A stretch of 64,000 nucleotides of DNA from CAWVSB01 sp046710535 (GTDB lineage: Bacteria; Pseudomonadota; Gammaproteobacteria; Pseudomonadales; CAWVSB01): contig JBKEHH010000006.1 of assembly GCA_046710535.1 (NCBI GenBank), positions 1 to 64,000 on the forward strand, written 5' to 3'. Shown piece after piece: positions 42,838-52,163 of this stretch. A program made the translations under genes and the position numbers. The first letter of the stretch is position 1. Every line of letters begins with the position of its first letter. The notes under the pieces are model-generated. The model worked only from the letters and a program-made list of their open reading frames with translations, made no database searches and was not told the origin of the DNA.

Positions 42838-43565
42838 GCGAGGGGCTTCTCATTGGCATTTCGGTGATTATACCTATTTTGAGCGTCAGGTCTGAGTCAA
42901 TTTGACGCGATACCTCATCATTTACTGCTTATATTTAAAAAGCTTAGCTCCATCACGAGGGTAAGCGTAGGTAAAACGTTAATGAATCATTCACTATTGA
43001 GAGTGGAATATGCCTTTAAAGCTGAATTCACTAATATAGTGGTAATAACATTTGGCTCTGGTGGGGCCTGGCTGGTTAAAAAGCCGATGACAGTCTTGGT
43101 CGCTAACCGGCGCCGAGACGATGTTACTCATCTGGGCCATTTGAGAGTATGCTTATTATATTGATTTTCCCTATACAATACCTAGTTATGCAGATGGGTT
43201 TTAGAAGCTTGTCAATTGGAAATTTGCATTATCGAGCATGTCGGATAAATAGCTTAAAGCAGATCGACGGCTACTAATTAAAGGGCCGAGTACTTAGTCA
43301 GTGTTTTAATTTCGGCGTGCCCTATATTGATGCAGGCATTGCTCTCCATAGTCTAATAACTATGCCAACATTGGGTTAGCTATGGCGTAAAGGGCTAATA
43401 ACACTGCACCAAAATCGTCAGCTGACATTACTCCTAATGGTGTTTGGGAGTTGGTGCGATTATTGCTAGTTCTAACGTAAGGCTTTTTAGCCGATGATTA
43501 TTTAGCTAGTTTTTACTGGCTATAGCTTAGGTCCAACACAAACTGAATATTTAGGAGAAGTAAGT
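42838..43565. other. 728-base region without a convincing gene, upstream of glutamine synthetase III
   Basis: No conserved protein was found on either strand. A 60-codon plus-strand frame at 42982-43164 has no family features and is not called. The last 115 bases contain a sigma-54-like promoter (43451-43468) and the ribosome site TTAGGAGAAG before the glutamine synthetase ATG. The middle part has no obvious tRNA, repeat or terminator. A half NtrC site (TGCACC) lies near 43410 with no clear second half. Confidence 0.55.
43451..43468 (+). promoter_or_regulatory. Sigma-54-like promoter for glutamine synthetase III
   Basis: TTGGTGCGATTATTGCTA has GG and GC exactly ten bases apart and TTGC at -12; two positions of the -24 box (CA) differ from consensus. 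It lies about 98 bases before the start codon. It fits nitrogen control of the gene but is less certain than the two in the nitrate island. Confidence 0.5.
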
Positions 43566-45719
43566 ATGAGCGGTAATGAATCTCGTCTAAAAGCGGTGTA
43601 CGACATCACTCGAGCTAAGCCTGTTGAAACCGAAATGACAGAGCCACTGAGTAAAATTTGGGCATGTGACGTATTTGGCTTAGAGCAGATGGAAGAATCA
43701 CTGTCTAAAGCAGCGTTTAAGGCTATCAAAAAGACGGTACAAACAGGCGCTGAGCTAGATGCTGTTACCGCCGATGCGGTCGCAGCAGCAATGAAAGATT
43801 GGGCTATGGCTAAGGGCGCTAAGTTCTTCTCTCATATTTTCTACCCGATGACCAATGCTACCGCCGAAAAACATGACGGCTTTATTATTACCAATTCTGA
43901 TGGCGGCTCGATTACCGAATTCACTGGCAGCTTGCTAATTAAAGGTGAGCCAGATGGTTCATCCTTCCCTAATGGTAGCTTGCGTATGACTAACGCTGCC
44001 CGCGGCTACACCGCTTGGGACCCAACAAGTCCCGCCTACATAATGAATACGGCTAATGGTGCAGTATTAACTATACCTAGTGTATTTATGTCTTGGACTG
44101 GCGAAGCTTTGGACAAAAAAATTCCATTATTGCGCTCAAATACTGCGATGGATATTGCAGGGCAAAAAGTATTAGGGTTAATGGGCGAAGATGACATTGC
44201 CACCTTAAATTCAAGCTGTGGCGCCGAGCAGGAATACTTCTTAATTGACGAAGCTTTCGCTAATGCAAGGCCAGATTTGTTATTAGCAGGGCGCACCTTA
44301 TTTGGTGCTGCGCCAGCTAAAGGTCAAGAGTTTGATGATCATTACTTTGGAGCCATTCCTGAGCGCGTCCAAGTGTTCATGCAGGACTTTGAAGACCAGC
44401 TATATCGGCTAGGAATTCCTGCAAAAACCCATCACAACGAAGTAGCGCCGGGCCAGTTTGAAATTGCGCCATATTATGAAGCCGCTAACGTGGCAGCAGA
44501 TCATCAACAGTTGTTAATGACTGTGATGAAGTCTACCGCTAAAAAATATGGCTTTTTATGTTTGCTACATGAGAAACCATTCGCCGGTATTAATGGCTCT
44601 GGTAAACACGTTAACTGGTCTGTGGGTAACTCAACCCAGGGCAACTTGCTTGATCCAGGCAGTACGCCAAATGAAAATCTTAACTTTTTGCTATTCTGTG
44701 GTGCTGTTATTCGCGGCGTGCACAAATTTGGACCACTATTACGTGCCGTTATAGCTTCAGCTGCCAATGATCACCGCTTGGGTGCAAACGAAGCGCCTCC
44801 AGCTATTTTGTCTGTGTACCTAGGCAGTCAGTTAGAGAAAGTATTCGACGACATTAAAACTGGCGCATTACACGTGCCAACGACTGGCGGCATGATGGAT
44901 TTAGGTCTGTCGCAAATTCTAAAATTTGAGCGTGACCCAGGTGATCGTAACCGTACTTCACCATTTGCATTTACTGGTAACCGGTTTGAATTTCGCGCTG
45001 TAGGCTCATCGCAGTCAGTTTCTGGTCCATTAGTTGCCATGAACACCATGCTTGCTGACTCGCTAAATTGGATTGCAGCCAAGCTTGAAACTGAGCTAAC
45101 TGGCGGCGCTGATAAAACAGCGGCTGTATTTACGGTATTAAAAGAGCTAATGGAAGAGCACGGCAATGTAGTATTTGGCGGTGATGGTTACTCACCTGAA
45201 TGGCACAGGATGGCAGTAGAAGAACGTGGTTTAAAAAATATTCCAACCACTGCTGATGCATTGCCAGCACTTAAATCCGCAGAAGTTGTTGAGCTATTCG
45301 CAAGCACTGGCGTGTTATCAGAGTTAGAGCTAGCTAGCCGTTTTGAGGTTTATGCCGAGCAATATGTATTCTCGATCGAAGTTGAGGCTAAGCTAGTGGT
45401 AGAAATGGCAACCACCATGATTTACCCGGCAGCTATCAACTATTTGTCAAGCCTTGCCACTACAGGTTTTACCTTAGATTACTCGCCAGCGACTAAAGTT
45501 GCCGACACTGCCACCGCTATGATGGCATCGGTTGAGAAGTTGTCTGTGGCTTTAGCGACAGAGGGTTTTGATACTATAGAGGCACATTTATCTTTCTTAG
45601 CTGCAGATGTGCGTAGCTTGATGGATGAAGTCCGGGTATCAGCTGATACGCTTGAAATGCTAGTGGCAGACAATATGTGGCCATTGCCTAAGTATCGTGA
45701 AATGTTATTTATTAAGTAG
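43566..45719 (+). CDS. glnN: Type III glutamine synthetase
   Basis: A 717-aa GSIII, making glutamine from glutamate, ammonium and ATP. The length and the N-terminal WACDVFGLEQM block identify the GSIII class (GSI is about 470 aa). Further blocks are GAEQEYFLIDE (metal ligands), KTHHNEVAPGQFEIAPYYEAANVAADHQQ, HEKPFAGINGSGKHVNWSVG and NEAPPAILSVYLG. The C-terminal helical region is specific to GSIII. No adenylylation site of the GSI type is expected. It is monocistronic with its own terminator. GSIII is often a second, nitrogen-starvation glutamine synthetase, and the sigma-54-like promoter and the nearby nitrate genes fit that. Confidence 0.95.
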   Translation: MSGNESRLKAVYDITRAKPVETEMTEPLSKIWACDVFGLEQMEESLSKAAFKAIKKTVQTGAELDAVTADAVAAAMKDWAMAKGAKFFSHIFYPMTNATAEKHDGFIITNSDGGSITEFTGSLLIKGEPDGSSFPNGSLRMTNAARGYTAWDPTSPAYIMNTANGAVLTIPSVFMSWTGEALDKKIPLLRSNTAMDIAGQKVLGLMGEDDIATLNSSCGAEQEYFLIDEAFANARPDLLLAGRTLFGAAPAKGQEFDDHYFGAIPERVQVFMQDFEDQLYRLGIPAKTHHNEVAPGQFEIAPYYEAANVAADHQQLLMTVMKSTAKKYGFLCLLHEKPFAGINGSGKHVNWSVGNSTQGNLLDPGSTPNENLNFLLFCGAVIRGVHKFGPLLRAVIASAANDHRLGANEAPPAILSVYLGSQLEKVFDDIKTGALHVPTTGGMMDLGLSQILKFERDPGDRNRTSPFAFTGNRFEFRAVGSSQSVSGPLVAMNTMLADSLNWIAAKLETELTGGADKTAAVFTVLKELMEEHGNVVFGGDGYSPEWHRMAVEERGLKNIPTTADALPALKSAEVVELFASTGVLSELELASRFEVYAEQYVFSIEVEAKLVVEMATTMIYPAAINYLSSLATTGFTLDYSPATKVADTATAMMASVEKLSVALATEGFDTIEAHLSFLAADVRSLMDEVRVSADTLEMLVADNMWPLPKYREMLFIK

Positions 45720-45740
45720 TCTCGTTAAGTAATACCGTTG

Positions 45741-45772
45741 AGCACCAGCCTTTTTTGGTTGGTGCTTTTTTT
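45741..45772 (+). terminator. Rho-independent terminator after glutamine synthetase III
   Basis: AGCACCAGCC pairs with GGTTGGTGCT (one G-T wobble) around the loop TTTTTT and is followed by a T run. It ends the glnN transcript 21 bases after the stop codon. Confidence 0.92.
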
Positions 45773-45860
45773 ATGGGTTTTCCTAAATGATTGTTGTATC
45801 GGTTTCTCCATTAGATAAAATCTGCCCACCTATTACTTACAAAAAAGCGAAGAAAATATT

Positions 45861-46724
45861 TTAAGCTATGGCGCTAGCACGCTTTCTAAATCGTTGGAAA
45901 GTTGGTATAGCCAAAGCAGTAATAAACATCACTGGGCTATAACAAGCGGCGGCTATCGCTAACTCGGGACTGTCTAATAAACTATAGGCAATAAAAAAAG
46001 CTAATGTACTGTTTTGTAGTCCAACCTCTAGGCACATGGTTTTAGTTTGCCTGCTGTTTAATCCTAGTAGTATCCCTAAACCAGCTCCGGCTAGCATTGA
46101 AGCAATATTAAGCGTAACTGCAGCAGGCCCTACTTTAGCAAATGAGTTAACTATCATGTCGTATTGGTCATGCCAGATAAACAACACCACTATGATTAAG
46201 GTAAACGTACCAAACCGGATAAACCATCGTTCAAGATTTTCTCGGTATGTGCCAACGTAATGCGCAGCCACCATTCCCGCACCAACCGGCAGTAATGTTA
46301 AAGTAAATATTCTGTTGATTGTGTCTAGCAAGGGCAATACAAATTCAGCTGACTCAACGCCAAAACTGGTAACTAAAAAGTTAAATAATAGAGGTACGCT
46401 AAAGACGCCAATTAAACTACTAATCACCGTTAAACTCACTGATAGCGCTTCATCAGCCTTCGCCAGTTTGGCCACAAGGTTTGAAGTGATGCCACCAGGG
46501 CATAAGGATAATAATAACAATCCAGCTGACATAGTTGGACTTAAGTCATATATAAATGCGCAAGTCATGGCAATTAAAGGCAGTAAAATAAGCTGGCCTG
46601 CCAGTCCTATAGTAATTGCCTTTGGCATTTCTATTACCCGTTTGAAGTCTTTAACGCCTAGGCCTAGGCCCATGGCAAACATAATAATTATTAGGCAAAA
46701 AGGCAGTAACTCTGATGGGGCCAT
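45861..46724 (-). CDS. Bile acid:sodium symporter (BASS) family transporter
   Basis: A 287-aa inner-membrane protein with about nine to ten hydrophobic segments. It shows FAMGLGLGVKDFKRVIEMPKA near the N-terminus, the LLLSLCPGGITSNLVAKLAKADEALSVSLTVISS segment that holds sodium-binding residues in the family, and EVGLQNSTLAFFIA in helix 8-9. Members transport organic anions with sodium; the substrate is unknown. It is distinct from ACR3 at 23954 (no ACR3 Cys block). It lies 19 bases downstream of the TlpA-like gene. Confidence 0.88.
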   Translation of the reverse strand: MAPSELLPFCLIIIMFAMGLGLGVKDFKRVIEMPKAITIGLAGQLILLPLIAMTCAFIYDLSPTMSAGLLLLSLCPGGITSNLVAKLAKADEALSVSLTVISSLIGVFSVPLLFNFLVTSFGVESAEFVLPLLDTINRIFTLTLLPVGAGMVAAHYVGTYRENLERWFIRFGTFTLIIVVLFIWHDQYDMIVNSFAKVGPAAVTLNIASMLAGAGLGILLGLNSRQTKTMCLEVGLQNSTLAFFIAYSLLDSPELAIAAACYSPVMFITALAIPTFQRFRKRASAIA

Positions 46725-46743
46725 GGTGTAATTCCTGTAGTTA

Positions 46744-47241
46744 TTATAACGACGTAATAATGTCTAGAGTGGGAGGGTAGTCAATGAGACTTCCGTCTAA
46801 TTGACTTTGATCCTCGCTAACATAGTTAAAAGCGGCCATTAAACTGCCAAAAGTCTGCGGCCCTATCAGGTGCTTAACGACTTCCCCTGCAGGATTAATC
46901 ACCACTGTCATCGGTAAAACAGAAGGCCTGTCATAACCAAACTGTTGATGAGGATCTTGGGTAAGAGTAGCAAATTCAATACCGAATTTTTCTTCAGCAG
47001 CTTTTAATGCTTCACCTTGTATACCGTCAAAGTTAACACCCAGTACAACTAAATAAGGGTTTTGCGCTGCAAACTCATTTAGCTCTGGGATTTCTTCAAT
47101 ACAGGGTTTACACCAGGTCGCCCAGTAGTTGATATAGGTCCACTTCCCTTTGGCATTTGCCAATGGGTCGTTGTTAGATGAGCTACAGGCACTCAGTAAT
47201 ACAGATAGGACTATTACAAATATAGTATTTAGTTTGCTCAT
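46744..47241 (-). CDS. TlpA-like thioredoxin-fold lipoprotein
   Basis: A 165-aa exported thioredoxin-fold protein. The signal ends in a lipobox (LLSAC at about residues 15-19), so it is likely membrane-anchored and periplasmic. The active site is WATWCKPCIEEIPELN (about 44-59), the TlpA/ResA type, with the later cis-Pro region VLPMTVVINPAGEVVKHLIGP. It probably reduces or guards disulfides in the envelope. It overlaps the YihY gene by 4 bases and lies just upstream of the BASS gene, so the three may be co-transcribed. Confidence 0.9.
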   Translation of the reverse strand: MSKLNTIFVIVLSVLLSACSSSNNDPLANAKGKWTYINYWATWCKPCIEEIPELNEFAAQNPYLVVLGVNFDGIQGEALKAAEEKFGIEFATLTQDPHQQFGYDRPSVLPMTVVINPAGEVVKHLIGPQTFGSLMAAFNYVSEDQSQLDGSLIDYPPTLDIITSL

Positions 47242-48503
47242 AGGGCTTGTTGTACCTTGGCTTCAACTTGTTCTTCGCTTTCGCTAAATAGATCTTCAAG
47301 TGGTGTCGACATAATATCGCGTTGTGTTGTGTCTATATTTACCAGTTTTTCACTGACAGCTTTAAACCAAGGTGGTTCGTGGTTGGTGGCAGCCTTTGCT
47401 CGCCGGTATGATGCAGGTAGTGGAATTAATATACTTAGCTGATACAAGCTTACTTGATCTAAGTCTTTGCCTAAAATAAATTCGCCGCCTTCTGTCTGAT
47501 GGATGAGTTTGGCGCGGGTAAATATGTCGCGCAGTTGTTTCCATTGTTTACTGCTGATGGCTTGTTTGTTCAGCATCCACTTAGAACCCAATATTTCTTG
47601 CTCATCTATGGTGCGGCCTTGTTGGTGGCGGCGATAGAAAAATTCCAGCAGGGTGACGGCGGTTAATACCGGGGCGTATTCATTGCTGTCACGATATTGG
47701 TAGCTTGAAAGCGCATGAGTAAATACCGCGCCAGCTAAAATAATTAGCCAAGTTAGGTATATCCACATTAGAAATAATGGCACTGCCGCAAATGCACCGT
47801 AAACTAGTGCATAGCTAGTATTGGCAACAATTCCGGTAAACAAGTTTTTGGCTAGCTCAAAGGTGAGTGCGGTAGTTAAGCCGCCGATTAAAGCGTGCTT
47901 ATAGTTAACATGAGTGTTGGGCACGGTAGTAAATACCATGCTAAAGGCAGCGCCTTGCAGCAGTATGGGGGCTAGTTTTAATAGTGGTTCCACTAGTCCA
48001 AGGCCGCCTTGGTTATCAATCAATAAGGCGTATGAGACTAAGTAGGTACTCATTAAAAATGCCGCTCCAAGCATTATTGGGCCAAGACTTAACACTGCCC
48101 AATACAGCATAAAACTCGATAAGCCTTTACGGTCACCATTGGCATGCCAAATATTATTAAGTGTTTTTTCAATATTCTTGAGCATTAGAAAGGCGGTAGC
48201 GCCCAAAAATGCTACGCCAATAAAGGTGAGTTTGCGTGCTTGGCTAGTAAAGTCAGTTAAATAGTCTTTTACGTTTGAGCCGCTTGATGGCAACAGATTT
48301 TCAAAAATCAAATCTTGAACTTGCTCACCAACGCCGCTAAACGATGGTACTAGCGAAAACATGGTAAAAGTCACTGTCATTAGCGGCACAACAGCAAATA
48401 GACTCATGTAGGTGAGAGCGGCGGCACTTTGTTGGCAGCCGTCTTCTTGGTAGCGTGAGATTATGTATTTAACAAAATCTACTACTGTTTTTAGTTTGTC
48501 CAT
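47238..48503 (-). CDS. YihY/BrkB family inner-membrane protein
   Basis: A 421-aa protein of the YihY (UPF0761, formerly RNase BN-like or BrkB) family. The first 280 residues hold about six membrane segments, including GCQQSAAALTYMSLFAVVPLMTVTF and ALVYGAFAAVPLFLMWIYLTWLIILAGAVFTHAL. The C-terminal 130 residues look like a winged-helix cytoplasmic region (EQEILGSKWMLNKQAISSKQWKQLRDIFTRAKLI). Function is unknown; it is not the RNase. The end overlaps the TlpA gene by 4 bases. Confidence 0.9.
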   Translation of the reverse strand: MDKLKTVVDFVKYIISRYQEDGCQQSAAALTYMSLFAVVPLMTVTFTMFSLVPSFSGVGEQVQDLIFENLLPSSGSNVKDYLTDFTSQARKLTFIGVAFLGATAFLMLKNIEKTLNNIWHANGDRKGLSSFMLYWAVLSLGPIMLGAAFLMSTYLVSYALLIDNQGGLGLVEPLLKLAPILLQGAAFSMVFTTVPNTHVNYKHALIGGLTTALTFELAKNLFTGIVANTSYALVYGAFAAVPLFLMWIYLTWLIILAGAVFTHALSSYQYRDSNEYAPVLTAVTLLEFFYRRHQQGRTIDEQEILGSKWMLNKQAISSKQWKQLRDIFTRAKLIHQTEGGEFILGKDLDQVSLYQLSILIPLPASYRRAKAATNHEPPWFKAVSEKLVNIDTTQRDIMSTPLEDLFSESEEQVEAKVQQAL

Positions 48504-48574
48504 TGGATAAAAGCCATACGCGGTTATAATTAACAGCTTTGAAGTATAGCAATGTTTAGCCAGAGAGTGTTTTT

Positions 48575-48928
48575 ATGAGTGAGATTGCAATTTATCACAA
48601 TCCCCGTTGTTCCAAGTCGCGCCAAACTTTGGCTTTACTAGCAGACAGCGGTGTAGTGCCTGAGGTGATATTGTATTTGGAAACACCGCCTAGTGAGGCT
48701 GAGTTAAAAGATATACTGGCCAAATTAGGCATGGTCCCGCGTGACTTGATGCGTAAAGGTGAGGCTGAATATAAAGACAATAATTTGAAAGACAGTAGCT
48801 TAAGCGATGCTGATTTATTGGCGGCTATGGTGAAGTTTCCCAAGCTGATTGAGCGACCAATTGTGATTAAAGGCGATAGGGCCAAAATAGGGCGCCCACC
48901 TGAAAGTGTACTGGGGCTGCTAAGTTGA
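48575..48928 (+). CDS. arsC: Arsenate reductase, glutaredoxin-linked (ArsC/YfgD type)
   Basis: A 117-aa ArsC-fold protein with the catalytic HNPRCSKSR loop (Cys12) and the C-terminal RPIVIKGDRAKIGRPPESVL. These are the features of the arsenate reductase/YfgD group. In many genomes this small protein lies next to wrbA and a DUF2069 gene, as here, so it may be a housekeeping reductase rather than a resistance gene. It is a different family from the operon ArsC at 25702. Its stop overlaps the next start by 4 bases. Confidence 0.9.
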   Translation: MSEIAIYHNPRCSKSRQTLALLADSGVVPEVILYLETPPSEAELKDILAKLGMVPRDLMRKGEAEYKDNNLKDSSLSDADLLAAMVKFPKLIERPIVIKGDRAKIGRPPESVLGLLS

Positions 48929-49533
48929 GCATCCCTTATGTGCTAGTACTGTATTACAGCCGTCACGGTGCTACCGAAGCCATGGCAAGGCATATTGCTC
49001 GCGGTGTTGAAAGTGTGGCGGGGGTTGAGTCTATGCTGCGCACAGTGCCTCCGGTGTCGACCACTTGCGAGGCAACAAGTGACGATATTCCAGATAGCGG
49101 TCCTTTATATGCCACTGTTGATGACCTGGCCGGTGCTTTTGGTTTAGCAATGGGTAGTCCAACCCGGTTTGGCAATATGGCGGCGCCGTTAAAATACTTT
49201 TTAGACCAAACATCCACCTTGTGGATGAGTGGTGCATTAATAGGCAAGCCTGCCGGTGTATTTACTTCAAGTTCTAGTCTACATGGCGGTCAAGAGAGTA
49301 CATTACTGACTATGGCAGTGCCGCTTATCCATCATGGTATGTTGTATTGCGGTCTGCCTTATAGTGAAAGTGGTCTACATACCACCAATAGCGGCGGCAC
49401 TCCCTACGGTCCGTCACACTTTGTTGATGGACAAAATAATAGAGATGTTGACCCTACTGAGGCAGCATTATGTTTTGCGTTAGGTGCACGCTTGGCTAGC
49501 TTAGCTGCGAAATTAAATGGCGAGAAAATATGA
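48925..49533 (+). CDS. wrbA: NAD(P)H:quinone oxidoreductase WrbA
   Basis: A 202-aa flavodoxin-fold FMN enzyme, reducing quinones by two electrons in the cytoplasm. The FMN-binding start VLVLYYSRHGATEAMARHIARGVE, GSPTRFGNMAAPLKYFLDQT and FTSSSSLHGGQESTLLTMAVPLIHHGM are typical WrbA blocks, and the length is right. It overlaps the preceding ArsC-like gene and the following DUF2069 gene by 4 bases each, so these form one operon with coupled translation. Confidence 0.93.
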   Translation: MSIPYVLVLYYSRHGATEAMARHIARGVESVAGVESMLRTVPPVSTTCEATSDDIPDSGPLYATVDDLAGAFGLAMGSPTRFGNMAAPLKYFLDQTSTLWMSGALIGKPAGVFTSSSSLHGGQESTLLTMAVPLIHHGMLYCGLPYSESGLHTTNSGGTPYGPSHFVDGQNNRDVDPTEAALCFALGARLASLAAKLNGEKI

Positions 49534-49934
49534 CAGTAATAGAAAAGAAAGCGTTTGTCTCTTATTGGGTTTTGGTTGTTTGCTATATCGATATACTGGT
49601 GTTATTTACGGTTAAAACGCTTATTTGGCCATCGGCAGATAGAGAGCCAAATTTAACGATTTGGCTGTTTCATATGATCCCTATGTTGCCATTTTTACCT
49701 GGGTTGATTAAAAAAAATCATCGTCATTATGTCGGCTTATGCTATATCACTATTGTTTATTTTATGTCTTCAGGGGGTAACTTATTTAACGAGAACGTCC
49801 ATATCTATGACTGGTTAACAGTTGTTTTGTGTGTACTTATATACATTTCAGGGCTGCTTGCCGCAAGATGGCAAAAACAAGTAGAAGCACAGAAAATCGA
49901 AATTGAACAAACAGTGGATAGCAGCAATGAGTAA
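49530..49934 (+). CDS. DUF2069 family membrane protein
   Basis: A 134-aa protein with four hydrophobic segments. It shows LTIWLFHMIPMLPFLPGLIKKNHRHYVGLCYITIVYF followed by DWLTVVLCVLIYISGLLAARWQ, the DUF2069 pattern. Function unknown; the constant neighbour of wrbA in this group. Its end overlaps the sppA start by 8 bases. Confidence 0.85.
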   Translation: MTVIEKKAFVSYWVLVVCYIDILVLFTVKTLIWPSADREPNLTIWLFHMIPMLPFLPGLIKKNHRHYVGLCYITIVYFMSSGGNLFNENVHIYDWLTVVLCVLIYISGLLAARWQKQVEAQKIEIEQTVDSSNE

Positions 49935-51765
49935 AGTAGAGAATGCAGCAAAAGTAGGAATAGTGCGGCGTTTTTTTAGAGCGCTCTGGCGTTGGGTAGG
50001 TTATATCCGGCTAATCGTACTTAACCTATTTTTCTTGGTTATGATTGGTGTTGTCGTTACTGCTATTTATAGTCATGAGTCTTTTGACGTGCCTGAAAAA
50101 GCAGCTTTAGTTTTTGCTCCGTCAGGAATGGTATTGGAGCAGCGTAGTTTTATTGACCCTATTACTCAGTTGATCGATCCTAAAATTTTAGATGCACAAA
50201 CCCCGCAACGAGAATTAGTTAAAGCGATTAAGGCGGCGACGGAGGACGAGCGTATTGGTGTGTTGGCTATTCGTTTAGACCGCTTAGATAGTATCGGGTT
50301 AACCAAAACTGCGGAAATTGGCGAATATATAAAAGCTTTTAAAGCGACTGGACGAAAAGTTATTGCCTACGGCACTAATTATAATCAACAACAATATTTG
50401 CTAGCTTCATATGCCGACGAAGTGTATGTACACCCTATGGGTGGCGTGCTGGTAAATGGCTTTGGCGTTTATCGCTCTTATGTGAAAGACGCATTAGATA
50501 AATTAAATATAGATTTTCACTTGTTCCGTGTTGGTAAATATAAGTCTGCAATGGAGCCTTATATTCGCAATGACATGTCAGCAGAGTCGAAGGTGTCGAC
50601 GCAGCAGTGGTTAGATATTTTGTGGGGTCAGTACACCACGTTGATCACAACCAATCGCGAGCTACCGCCGGAAAGCTTAGACCACTATGCCAATAATATA
50701 GACACTATTATGGCCACCTTTAAAGGCGATGTCGCTTTGGCAGCGTTAGAGTATGGCTTAATAGATGGCTTAAAAACCAAGGAAGAGTTTATCGATTATA
50801 TTGCTAACATATCTGGCTACGACGACGACCGTTTATATACGCGTGTTGGTTATCGCCAATATGTAACGTCGATGGAAGGTCCGCTTGATAAATTAGGCAA
50901 AGCGCAGCCAGATTCTGTTGGTATTGTGGTGGTGGAAGGGAATATTGTTGATGGTTCACGGCCAGCTGGTGTTGCTGCTGGCGATACTATTGCCGGGCTG
51001 ATACGCAAAGCCCGCTTAGATGAAAACATTAAGGCATTAGTCTTGCGCGTGTCTACCGGTGGCGGCAGTGCCTTTGCCTCTGAGATTATTCGCGAGCAAT
51101 TAGCGCTAACCCAGCAAGCAGGTAAACCAGTGGTGGTTTCAATGGGCAGTGTGGCTGCGTCTGGCGGTTATTGGATAGCTGCGGGGGCTGATGAAGTATG
51201 GGCAAGCCCATCTACCTTAACTGGCTCTATTGGTATTTTTGCGGCCGTGCCAACTATTGACCGTGCCATGGCAAAGTTAGGTGTTTATAACGACGGCGTG
51301 GGTACGACAAAAATATCTGATGCGTTGTATATCAATAGGCCAATGAACGAAACTGCGGCTCGAGCATTTCAATTAAACATTGAACGCGGTTATCAGCGGT
51401 TTATAAACTTAGTTGCCGACGGCCGTGAAATGACGATTGAAGCGGTTGACGAAATTGCCCAAGGCCGAGTATGGATTGGCGAAGACGCGCTTAAAATTGG
51501 TTTGGTTGATAACTTAGGTAATCTAGAAAAAGCAATAGCGTCTGCTGCAAAGCTGGCTAACTTAGAAGGCGAGCCTATAGTGTATTGGCTTAAAGATGAT
51601 AGATGGGCAGGAATGAGTTTGTTTGATCAATTACTTGGCGGCCTGCGTGCTAAGACCTTATCTATTGAGGGTTTAAAAGAAATTGTAGCGCCGTTTAGTA
51701 AACTATTAGATATGAATGATCCTGCTAATGTTTATATGGTCTGCAATGAGTGCGGTACCCTATAG
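49927..51765 (+). CDS. sppA: Signal peptide peptidase SppA (67K type)
   Basis: A 612-aa membrane-anchored serine protease that degrades cleaved signal peptides. One N-terminal membrane segment is present (residues about 23-42). Two ClpP-like domains follow. The N-terminal one holds the general-base Lys in FRVGKYKSAMEP, and the C-terminal one holds the nucleophile Ser in SMGSVAASGGYWIAAGADEVWASPSTLTGSIGIF. The ATG at 49927 is preferred: it overlaps the preceding gene by 8 bases, while the longer frame to TTG 49903 adds only residues from inside that gene. Length matches E. coli SppA (618 aa). Confidence 0.93.
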   Translation: MSKVENAAKVGIVRRFFRALWRWVGYIRLIVLNLFFLVMIGVVVTAIYSHESFDVPEKAALVFAPSGMVLEQRSFIDPITQLIDPKILDAQTPQRELVKAIKAATEDERIGVLAIRLDRLDSIGLTKTAEIGEYIKAFKATGRKVIAYGTNYNQQQYLLASYADEVYVHPMGGVLVNGFGVYRSYVKDALDKLNIDFHLFRVGKYKSAMEPYIRNDMSAESKVSTQQWLDILWGQYTTLITTNRELPPESLDHYANNIDTIMATFKGDVALAALEYGLIDGLKTKEEFIDYIANISGYDDDRLYTRVGYRQYVTSMEGPLDKLGKAQPDSVGIVVVEGNIVDGSRPAGVAAGDTIAGLIRKARLDENIKALVLRVSTGGGSAFASEIIREQLALTQQAGKPVVVSMGSVAASGGYWIAAGADEVWASPSTLTGSIGIFAAVPTIDRAMAKLGVYNDGVGTTKISDALYINRPMNETAARAFQLNIERGYQRFINLVADGREMTIEAVDEIAQGRVWIGEDALKIGLVDNLGNLEKAIASAAKLANLEGEPIVYWLKDDRWAGMSLFDQLLGGLRAKTLSIEGLKEIVAPFSKLLDMNDPANVYMVCNECGTL

Positions 51766-51788
51766 TTAGTATTATGAACGTACTTGAT

Positions 51789-52091
51789 CTACTTAGCCGC
51801 GCGCCAGGCCTCAAAGCCTCCATCCATACTGTAAACTTCTTCTAGCCCTTTTTCGCACAGAAACTGGGCTGCACCTTGGCTAGAATTGCCGTGATAGCAA
51901 ACCACAATAACGGGGTGGTCGGGGTCTGCTTGTTCAACAAATTCGGCAATATTGTGATTGCCTAATAGCAATGAGTCGTCCATATGCCCATTGGCATAAG
52001 ATTGGTCGTCGCGTATGTCTACCACTACGGCCTTCCTCTCGGTTATTAATTGGCGAGCTTGCTCGGTGTTGATACGAGAAAATTCTGTCAT
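51789..52091 (-). CDS. Rhodanese-like protein (GlpE type)
   Basis: A 100-aa single-domain rhodanese, a sulfur transferase with the active-site loop VVCYHGNSSQGAA (Cys near residue 64). The start FSRINTEQARQLI and the VVDIRDDQSYANGHM block are GlpE-like, and the size matches GlpE (108 aa). The gene is convergent with sppA and divergent from dgkA. Physiological acceptor unknown. Confidence 0.9.
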   Translation of the reverse strand: MTEFSRINTEQARQLITERKAVVVDIRDDQSYANGHMDDSLLLGNHNIAEFVEQADPDHPVIVVCYHGNSSQGAAQFLCEKGLEEVYSMDGGFEAWRAAK

Positions 52092-52163
52092 GTGAGACCA
52101 CTTTGTTGCGCTGTTTAATAGGTACGGTACTATAACCTGAATTAGTTATTTCTTGGAGTTATT

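Noticed and set aside
42982..43164. 60-codon plus-strand frame upstream of glutamine synthetase III
   Set aside because: Composition is not protein-like, with no ribosome site or family resemblance.
45861..46724. Second arsenite exporter of the ACR3 type
   Set aside because: Same superfamily, but lacks the APCTAMVF Cys block and is not linked to arsenic genes.
47238..48503. Ribonuclease BN
   Set aside because: The old family name was wrong for YihY proteins; this is a membrane protein without nuclease motifs.
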